A DNA stretch of 5,516 nt from an uncultured Actinomycetes bacterium (GTDB lineage Bacteria > Actinomycetota > Actinomycetes > Nanopelagicales > Nanopelagicaceae), in contig CAIMXQ010000095.1 of NCBI GenBank assembly GCA_903845465.1, positions 1-5,516 of the forward strand. The letters are read 5' to 3'. Shown here piece by piece: positions 1-4,870 of this stretch (position 1 is its first letter; the number at the start of each line of letters is the position of its first letter). A program made the translations under genes and the position numbers. The notes under the pieces are model-generated. The model was given only the letters and a program-made list of their open reading frames with translations, was not told the DNA's origin and did no database searches.

Positions 1-1512
1 CAAGTTAAATCCGTGGCCCTTAATAAAGAGCTCAGGAATTACTGTTGACGCATTTGCCCAGTCAGCACCCCAACCAGCAGTTGAAATATCATTCTGCTTA
101 GCGTTGTTCTGAACTGTTGAGTAGTACTGCCCACCTGGAATGAAGTTAAACTTCACAACAATGCCAGCTGCCTTCAGTGCATCTGTAATCAATACAGAAG
201 CCTTCTGGTTTGTCGCTGACTGTGCGATATCCCAGACGATTCCCTTATCAGGGTTTGTCGCCTTGTCATATGTTGCAGGACATGAAGCCTTAGCCTTAGC
301 CAAGTATGACGCTGCATATGTTGGGTTACCGTTGATGCTCCAGCTTGGATCGTGGATATTTCCGGTTGTCTTCTTGTAGTCAAGACCAAGAACTGGCTTG
401 ATTGGGCTATCTCCTGGATCTCCGTAGTACTCGCGTCCACCTGAAAGGTCGATAAGAGCCTGTGTGTTGATCGCAAAGAAGACTGCCTTACGTACGTCGA
501 GGCAATCCATGTGGCCAGCAGACACGTTCATTGCTGCATAGCGAACATATGGGTCGTAGACGTTAAATCGCTGATCCTTCTTTGTTGGATCTGCGAAGAA
601 TGCACGCATATTTGCTGGCTGCATTCCATCGAGAGATACAGTGTTAGGGATCTGATCTTCAAGCATGATCTGATCGCGAACATCTTCAGCTAGGCCGAAG
701 CGAACCACGATGTTATCTGGGTATGGAGTACGAACTGAGTCAGAAGACTTCTTCCATGAAGGGTTACGTACGAGTTCCATCTGATCGCCGATCTTGTATG
801 AAGCGATCTTGTATGGAGCGTTTGAGAATGGACGTAGGTCGTACTTGTCGCCTGTGTCCTTTGAAGCCTTAACAGGTGCACCAGCTGGGTAGGTAAGTGC
901 GTAGTTAAAGTCAGCAAATGAGCGGTTCAAGTTAAATGTAACTGTGTTACCAGAACATGTAACAGCCTTGTCGAACAAAGCCTGACCTGTCTTCTTGTAT
1001 GGACCTGCGTACTTTGAAGTACCGTCAGCATTTGTTGGGATATCAAGTGCCTGTACTAGGTACTGAGGACCATCTGTGATGACATCTGTTGCGAATGGAC
1101 GTGAAACACCGTACTTAACATCTGCACAGGTGACAGGTGATCCGTCTTCCCATGTGACGCCAGCGCGAAGTGTGAACTTCCATGTCTTTGCCTTATTTGA
1201 AGGAACACCAGTATTAGTTGCAAGGTCTGCAACGAGTGATGAACCAGCTGTTCCAGCAACTGGCTTATAAGAAACCAAGTTACGGAATAGATACGAGTTC
1301 AAGAACGCAATGTCACGACCTGTGTATGTACGGGCTGGGTCAATGTGAACGAACTGATCATCGTGGGTAATAAAGTACAAAGTGCCACCAGTTACTGGCT
1401 TTGCAGCAGCTGCAGCGTTTGCACCTGAGCCTGTAGCAAGCGTTACACCAACAGCAAGTGCAATGACAGCTGTTGAGGCAAGGATGCGACGGCTAGTTTT
1501 CAAACCGGACAT
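1..1512 (-). CDS. Family 5 extracellular solute-binding protein of a peptide-type ABC importer (3' end outside window)
   Basis: Exported binding protein that would capture a peptide or similar solute outside the membrane and pass it to the permease. 504 residues are present without a stop; family members are usually about 520-600, so only the C-terminus is missing. Residues 1-33 are a signal peptide: SRR at 7-9, hydrophobic core about 11-26, and a likely signal peptidase I site after ANA (31-33). No lipobox cysteine is present, unusual for a Gram-positive binding protein. Family 5 hallmarks are WKFTLRAGVTWEDGSPVTCADVKYGVSR-like residues at about 111-138 (split: WKFTLRAGVTWEDG, then SPVTCADVKYGV) and GWGADWANAS at 480-489. 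Cysteines at 129, 186, 337 and 411 could form two disulfides. The ATG follows a strong AAGGAGG. Lysine is AAG in 32 of 33 codons and all glutamines are CAG, which suggests high expression. It lies downstream of the permease gene. The exact substrate (dipeptide, oligopeptide, other) cannot be told. Confidence 0.93.
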   Translation of the reverse strand, partial: MSGLKTSRRILASTAVIALAVGVTLATGSGANAAAAAKPVTGGTLYFITHDDQFVHIDPARTYTGRDIAFLNSYLFRNLVSYKPVAGTAGSSLVADLATNTGVPSNKAKTWKFTLRAGVTWEDGSPVTCADVKYGVSRPFATDVITDGPQYLVQALDIPTNADGTSKYAGPYKKTGQALFDKAVTCSGNTVTFNLNRSFADFNYALTYPAGAPVKASKDTGDKYDLRPFSNAPYKIASYKIGDQMELVRNPSWKKSSDSVRTPYPDNIVVRFGLAEDVRDQIMLEDQIPNTVSLDGMQPANMRAFFADPTKKDQRFNVYDPYVRYAAMNVSAGHMDCLDVRKAVFFAINTQALIDLSGGREYYGDPGDSPIKPVLGLDYKKTTGNIHDPSWSINGNPTYAASYLAKAKASCPATYDKATNPDKGIVWDIAQSATNQKASVLITDALKAAGIVVKFNFIPGGQYYSTVQNNAKQNDISTAGWGADWANASTVIPELFIKGHGFNL

Positions 1513-1516
1513 GTGT

Positions 1517-1523
1517 CCTCCTT
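1517..1523 (-). promoter_or_regulatory. Strong Shine-Dalgarno of the solute-binding protein gene
   Basis: AAGGAGG in the sense strand, with four bases (ACAC) before the ATG at 1512. It fixes the start codon and is the best ribosome-binding site in the window. The hydrolase, MFS and tgt genes have no comparable site. Confidence 0.88.
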
Positions 1524-1535
1524 GTAGAAGCGGTA

Positions 1536-1557
1536 CTGGTTCACGGCCGTGAACCAG
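1536..1557 (-). repeat. Perfect 22-bp palindrome in the leader of the binding-protein gene
   Basis: Two exact 11-base half-sites, CTGGTTCACGG and its reverse complement, meet without a spacer. In RNA this gives a 9-bp stem with a GGCC loop, ending 12 nt before the Shine-Dalgarno. No T-run follows, so it is not a Rho-independent terminator. It may be an mRNA-stabilising hairpin at the 5' side of the binding-protein message, or a dimeric repressor operator. The sequence alone does not decide between these. Confidence 0.85.
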
Positions 1558-1572
1558 CTGTGAAACTTCATT

Positions 1573-1597
1573 AAGAGAAACTCGCGAGATATCTCTT
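1573..1597 (-). other. Possible third stem-loop in the permease/binding-protein gap
   Basis: AAGAGA and TCTCTT flank a 13-base interior that contains the self-complementary CTCGCGAG. The outer stem is only 6 bp and AU-rich. The inner CTC/GAG pairs can extend it with a small bulge. It sits between the tandem repeats and the 22-bp palindrome, so it may be one of a series of hairpins, but on its own it is weak. Confidence 0.4.
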
Positions 1598-1608
1598 CAC
1601 TGAAATTT

Positions 1609-1648
1609 CTTCCCATATTGCTACGGGAAATCCCATATTGCTATGGAA
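1609..1648 (-). promoter_or_regulatory. Two tandem GNRA-tetraloop RNA stem-loops between permease and binding-protein genes
   Basis: In the sense (minus) transcript, bases 1648-1631 fold as UUCCAUA-GCAA-UAUGGGA (7 bp, one G-U). Bases 1630-1609 fold as UUUCCCGUA-GCAA-UAUGGGAAG (9 bp, two G-U). Both loops are GCAA, a stable GNRA tetraloop. Two substitutions between the copies (1624/1644 and 1627/1647) turn A-U into G-U and C-G into U-G, so pairing is kept in the sense RNA. On the plus strand the same positions would be A-C mismatches. Inference: a structured intercistronic RNA segment that could block 3' exonucleases or set an RNase processing point, as known for intergenic hairpins in binding-protein transporter operons. 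No U-tract follows either stem, so termination is unlikely. Confidence 0.6.
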
Positions 1649-1650
1649 AT
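1611..1650. repeat. Tandem direct repeat, two 20-bp units
   Basis: Units 1611-1630 and 1631-1650 abut directly and match at 17 of 20 positions, with the first 13 bases (TCCCATATTGCTA) identical. The 20-bp period is close to two helical turns, so paired protein-binding sites on one DNA face are an alternative to the RNA-hairpin reading. The repeat begins 8 bp after the permease stop codon. Confidence 0.85.
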
Positions 1651-1658
1651 TTAAGGTC

Positions 1659-2621
1659 TTACCTACCTGCCTTTGGGTCGAGCGCATCGCGAATTGCATC
1701 ACCCAGAAGGTTGAGTGCGAGAACAATGGCGATCAAAATCAATGAGGGGAGTAATAGATAGGCAGGATCATCTCGCCAATAACTAATTCCATCAGAGAGC
1801 ACCAAACCGAAAGAAGTATCTGGCGCTTGGATTCCAACACCTAAGAAGGAGAAGGTCGCTTCTGCAGCGATATAACCCGGAAGGGAAAGCGATACAAAGA
1901 CGATTGCCGTTGGCCACAAGTTAGGAAGCAGCTCTTTGGTAATAATGCGCCAACTGGATGCGCCCATCGCTTGTGAAGCCATCACGAAATCACGTTCACG
2001 AAGTGACATCGACTGTGAACGAATCAATCGATAGAAACCTGTCCAACCGAAGAAGACGAGGAAGATCACAAGTACTACAAGGCGCGCGGCATTGTCGTGA
2101 GCTATTCCAATTGATTCAACGCGTTGAACAAGCGGAAGTGAGAGGGCAATAATCATAAATGTGCTTGGGAAAGACAATAGGAAATCAGAGAAACGACCAA
2201 TTGTGGAGTCGATCTTTCCTTTGAAGTAACCAGTCGCAATTCCGACAAGCATGCCGATGCCAATTGATGCAGCCGTTGAAATAATCGCAACGGTGAAAGA
2301 GATTCGTGAGCCGTAGAGCAAGAGCGCGAATACATCGCGGCCAGTGCCAGGCTCGAGTCCAAGTGGGTGGGCAAGTGAAATTCCGCCCCAATGGCCGATA
2401 GGCATTGCAAATTGGTTAAGGCCCTTGGGATACCGAGAATGATTATTGACGTGAAAGGCGCGAGAAATAAGTGGTGCTAAAAATCCCGCAGAGATAAAGA
2501 AGGTGGACGCAATACCCGCAAAAACGCCAACTTTGTTGCTCTTAAATCGTCCCCAAGCAATCTGCTTAGGGGTGCGCTGAACAATCTCTTGCGACTTTTC
2601 ATCGAGTACAGCCGTAGTCAA
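1659..2621 (-). CDS. DppC/OppC-type peptide ABC transporter permease
   Basis: Inner-membrane permease subunit of a peptide/oligopeptide-type ABC importer, 320 residues, full length for the family. An OppC-type N-terminal segment with TM1 (about 33-53) leads to the conserved HPLGLEPGTGRDVFALLLYGSRIS stretch (split: HPLGLEPGTGRDV, then FALLLYGSRIS) at about 85-108. Further membrane spans lie near 107-129, 145-163, 180-197, 238-262 and 288-306. The cytoplasmic EAA loop that docks on the ATPase is at about 214-234 (AMGASSW...ELLPN). The start is TTG: a stop codon (TAA) lies immediately upstream in frame, and AAGGGG sits 8 nt before the TTG. It is 118 bp downstream of the MFS gene and 146 bp upstream of the binding-protein gene. 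The partner DppB-type permease does not precede it, as it commonly would. Dipeptide versus other substrates cannot be resolved. Confidence 0.94.
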   Translation of the reverse strand: MTTAVLDEKSQEIVQRTPKQIAWGRFKSNKVGVFAGIASTFFISAGFLAPLISRAFHVNNHSRYPKGLNQFAMPIGHWGGISLAHPLGLEPGTGRDVFALLLYGSRISFTVAIISTAASIGIGMLVGIATGYFKGKIDSTIGRFSDFLLSFPSTFMIIALSLPLVQRVESIGIAHDNAARLVVLVIFLVFFGWTGFYRLIRSQSMSLRERDFVMASQAMGASSWRIITKELLPNLWPTAIVFVSLSLPGYIAAEATFSFLGVGIQAPDTSFGLVLSDGISYWRDDPAYLLLPSLILIAIVLALNLLGDAIRDALDPKAGR

Positions 2622-2629
2622 TTACTGAT

Positions 2630-2635
2630 CCCCTT
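2630..2635 (-). promoter_or_regulatory. Shine-Dalgarno that sets the TTG start of the permease
   Basis: AAGGGG in the sense strand, eight bases before the TTG at 2621. With the in-frame TAA at 2624-2622, it leaves TTG as the only well-placed start. Confidence 0.75.
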
Positions 2636-2651
2636 AAGTGAATTCCAGTTG

Positions 2652-2657
2652 AACATA
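2652..2657 (-). promoter_or_regulatory. Weak candidate -10 element for the permease gene
   Basis: TATGTT matches TATAAT at 4 of 6 and fits the TANNNT pattern common in actinobacteria. A start about 7 nt downstream would leave a short leader carrying the AAGGGG site. No convincing -35 lies 16-18 bp upstream, so this is only a candidate. It would make the permease and binding protein a transcription unit separate from the hydrolase/MFS pair. Confidence 0.2.
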
Positions 2658-2693
2658 TCTATTCGAGTACTGGAGAGTAATCCCACTATGCGG

Positions 2694-2725
2694 AAAAAGA
2701 AACCCCAAATGCCCCAAATCACCCC
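2694..2725 (-). other. Three evenly spaced GGGG runs followed by a T-rich tract after the MFS gene
   Basis: The sense strand has GGGG at 2725-2722, 2715-2712 and 2706-2703, spaced by TGATTT and CATTT. TTTCTTTTT (2702-2694) follows directly. The last two runs sit in an ATTTGGGG direct repeat. The roughly 10-bp phasing puts the runs on one helical face. There is no complementary C-run on this strand, so this is not a hairpin terminator. Together with a later GGG it could form an imperfect G-quadruplex. The 118-bp gap (2622-2739) otherwise holds only the permease start signals. Confidence 0.45.
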
Positions 2726-2739
2726 TTTTGACGCGAGCG

Positions 2740-3969
2740 TTATGGAGTCGTTATATCCGAGGTCATTCTCTTCATTGCGAGGAAGATTGGGATCGAAAGG
2801 AAGCAGCCGATGAACATCGTTACAACCCAGGCGGTTCCCAGATTAGCTCCCAGCATGATTCCAGTAATTGCTGGCCCCAAAACTCCTGAAACCGACCATT
2901 GCAAACTCATCCAAGCATTAGCGCGCCCGCGAATATGTTCTGGCGAAAGTTCATTTGCAAGAGTTGGAATTGTTGGCGCTTGCACCATCTCTCCGAAGGC
3001 GAAGATTAATTGGCTAAAGCAGATTGCAATACCTGATGCAACCATTGGCAAGTAAGGGGCAATCCCTACAAAGAGCCAAGACACAGCCCAAATAATTCCT
3101 ATAGAAATGAGCGCCGTATATCTCGAATATTTATCGAGAACGCGCATCACAAGTGGTTGAAATACAACGATAGAAATTGTGTTGACCCCAAAGATAATGC
3201 CGAGCCATTTAGGGCTGAGGCCCAGGAACTGGGTTGCAAAGACAGGTACGCCAGCTTGAATAGTTCCATATCCAAATGTAAAGAGAATAGTTCCGGCGAT
3301 CCCGAGCAAGATCAGGGGTTTTATTTCAAAGAGATCTCGATAGGTGCCCTGCTTCGGTTCATCAGAAGTAGGTATGTATCGATTGACGTGTTCACCGCGA
3401 AGTGAGAGAACGATAAGTAGATAGAGCAAGAAGGTTGATGCATCGACCCAGTACATAATCTGAAAGGAAAGCAGATCGCCCTTCTGGATAATGAGTGAAG
3501 AGATTAAGCCACCCATACCAAGGCCGAGGTTGAGCAACATAAAGTTAAAACCAAATATTTTTGAACGATCTTTCTCAGGAGTTACGCGAGTCAAGATAAC
3601 GCTCTGGCTGGGCCAAATTGCTTGTCCTGCAATATTAATAAAGGTCAGCGCCACAATGGCTTGAAAATGTGTATGTACCTGCGAAAGTGAGAGCGATGAT
3701 GCCGAGTTCAGAATCAGCCCACCAATCATCACCTTTTTGGGGCCGATGCGATCCACCAGCGCTCCCATTGGAGTACTTGCCAGAATGCTGACAATCGATG
3801 CATATGCAAGAAGCAATCCACCGAAAGTATTTGTAAAGCCGCGCATATCGTGGAGATAAACCAACAGAAGTGACAGGGTCATTCCCCCGCCGATTGCATT
3901 GAGGCTAATACCCATGACTATCTTGCGTGACTGCGGATTGAGCAGCACGGTAAATTCTTTAAAGAGCAT
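2740..3969 (-). CDS. Major facilitator superfamily transporter, drug-efflux-like
   Basis: Inner-membrane secondary transporter of 409 residues, the usual size for a 12-helix MFS protein. The MFS signature motif A lies between helices 2 and 3 at residues 69-79 (GALVDRIGPKK). Hydrophobic segments run throughout, with a hydrophilic central loop at about 190-215 dividing the N- and C-terminal halves. The second half carries a motif-A-like SPEHIRGRANA loop at about 342-352. The overall style is that of multidrug or small-molecule efflux proteins, so export driven by the proton gradient is the likely role; the substrate is unknown. The ATG directly abuts the TAA of the upstream hydrolase (TAAATG) and has no clear Shine-Dalgarno. 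Translation therefore probably depends on coupling to the hydrolase, which implies one operon and perhaps one shared substrate. Confidence 0.9.
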   Translation of the reverse strand: MLFKEFTVLLNPQSRKIVMGISLNAIGGGMTLSLLLVYLHDMRGFTNTFGGLLLAYASIVSILASTPMGALVDRIGPKKVMIGGLILNSASSLSLSQVHTHFQAIVALTFINIAGQAIWPSQSVILTRVTPEKDRSKIFGFNFMLLNLGLGMGGLISSLIIQKGDLLSFQIMYWVDASTFLLYLLIVLSLRGEHVNRYIPTSDEPKQGTYRDLFEIKPLILLGIAGTILFTFGYGTIQAGVPVFATQFLGLSPKWLGIIFGVNTISIVVFQPLVMRVLDKYSRYTALISIGIIWAVSWLFVGIAPYLPMVASGIAICFSQLIFAFGEMVQAPTIPTLANELSPEHIRGRANAWMSLQWSVSGVLGPAITGIMLGANLGTAWVVTMFIGCFLSIPIFLAMKRMTSDITTP

Positions 3970-4836
3970 TTACTTCAAAAGCTCGATGGCTTGCTTCAAG
4001 ATAGCGGCACGGTGCTTGGCATTTAATGAAATATGGCCTTCACCGGGCACAAATGTCAGCTGTGCAGCGGGGATATGTTTTTCAAGCCAATATGAGTGTG
4101 CGTGAGGAACCATAAAATCATCATCACCTTGCCATAAATAAACTGGCTTTGTAATCGCTGCAAGATCGAAACCCCACGGTTCTACAAAAGCTAGGTCGTC
4201 ATCTATCCAGCCATCAAAGCTCACGGCCAGACCACTTCGATACGAGGCCGCAATCTGGTCTGCCGCTCCACCATTCAGTGCTGCCTTATCAGCATCTCCG
4301 ATGAGTCCGCCATATGCCTCGATGATGTCGCTTCCTATTACTGATTTCAACGGTCCAGCGTTCTCATTCATCCACGTATCAATAACTGCTTCGCCTTTAA
4401 GAGCAGCGCCAAATTCATCATGGTTTTCAGGACCCATACCTTCGAGAAAATCTAAATCGTCTACGCCAAATGCACCCACGCCAGCAAGAGAAATAGCTCC
4501 AACGTTACGATGTTCAAATGTATTTGCAAGTGAATGTGGCCCGCCTCCAGACCAACCAATTGCAACAAACTTTGTAATATTTTTTCCATCGAGAATCTGC
4601 CCAATATCGTTATTGATACTGATCACGCTGCGACCTGGCTGTCGATCACTGGTGCCATAGCCTGCACGAGAATATGCAATCGCACGAATTCCTGCAGCAG
4701 CTGCTGCTTCTAGCCAATCGCCCCAAGTGCTTGCATGTCCTGGCGTTCCATGGTGAAAGATGATGGCGGATTCAGAGTTGATTCCATTGTCGAGAATTTC
4801 GAGTTCGCGACCATCTTTGAGTTTAAATTGAGGCAT
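3970..4836 (-). CDS. Alpha/beta-fold hydrolase
   Basis: Probably a soluble cytoplasmic serine hydrolase of 288 residues with no signal peptide. The oxyanion-hole segment HHGTPG is at 28-33 and the nucleophile elbow GWSGGGP at 94-100, giving Ser96 as nucleophile. A helical cap region spans about 120-220. The acid residue is likely Asp240 in GDDDFMVP (237-244), and the catalytic base His268 lies in GEGHIS. The triad is complete, so the enzyme should be active. The fold covers esterases, lactonases, haloalkane dehalogenases and C-C hydrolases, and the reaction cannot be chosen from sequence; a Ser nucleophile makes a dehalogenase unlikely. It is the first gene of the minus-strand group, and its stop abuts the MFS start. 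Its ATG has no Shine-Dalgarno but lies 6 nt after TAGACT, consistent with leaderless expression. Confidence 0.92.
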   Translation of the reverse strand: MPQFKLKDGRELEILDNGINSESAIIFHHGTPGHASTWGDWLEAAAAAGIRAIAYSRAGYGTSDRQPGRSVISINNDIGQILDGKNITKFVAIGWSGGGPHSLANTFEHRNVGAISLAGVGAFGVDDLDFLEGMGPENHDEFGAALKGEAVIDTWMNENAGPLKSVIGSDIIEAYGGLIGDADKAALNGGAADQIAASYRSGLAVSFDGWIDDDLAFVEPWGFDLAAITKPVYLWQGDDDFMVPHAHSYWLEKHIPAAQLTFVPGEGHISLNAKHRAAILKQAIELLK

Positions 4837-4870
4837 TTGCTCAGTCTATTACTCTGACACAATATGCAAC
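4837..4870. promoter_or_regulatory. 34-bp divergent promoter region between hydrolase and tgt
   Basis: Unless transcription starts inside the neighbouring genes, both promoters must overlap here. Candidate plus-strand -10 boxes for tgt are TATTAC (4847-4852) and CACAAT (4858-4863), each 4 of 6 to consensus. The latter would start transcription at or next to the ATG. No good -35 is visible for either. Neither gene has a Shine-Dalgarno in this space. Confidence 0.45.
4843..4848 (-). promoter_or_regulatory. Candidate -10 element for leaderless hydrolase/MFS transcript
   Basis: TAGACT fits the actinobacterial TANNNT -10 pattern. The six bases GAGCAA separate it from the hydrolase ATG, which would place the transcription start at the A of the start codon. 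No clear -35 is present; TTGCAT lies 15-16 bp upstream but matches only TTG. Confidence 0.4.

Noticed and set aside
140..1270. Several short open frames on both strands inside the binding-protein gene
   Set aside because: They overlap a continuous 504-codon frame with clear family motifs and a strong ribosome-binding site. Their translations are low-complexity and show no recognisable domain.
1536..1557. Reading the 22-bp palindrome as a transcription terminator
   Set aside because: No T-run follows on either strand, and the binding-protein ribosome-binding site begins 12 nt later.
2645..2673. Inverted repeat CCAGT...ACTGG upstream of the permease
   Set aside because: Only five bases match on each side of a 19-base interior with little extra pairing, so it is too weak to call an operator or hairpin.
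2731..2740. ACGCTCGCGT after the MFS stop as a terminator stem
   Set aside because: It is a four-base stem with a two-base loop and no adjacent T-tract, too small to act as a Rho-independent terminator.
2589..2813. Plus-strand open frame crossing the permease/MFS gap
   Set aside because: It overlaps both flanking genes in antisense, has no ribosome-binding site, and its product has no recognisable features.
4301..4660. 119-codon plus-strand open frame inside the hydrolase gene
   Set aside because: It is antisense to a hydrolase with a full catalytic triad, and its proline/serine-rich translation looks like a frame shadow.
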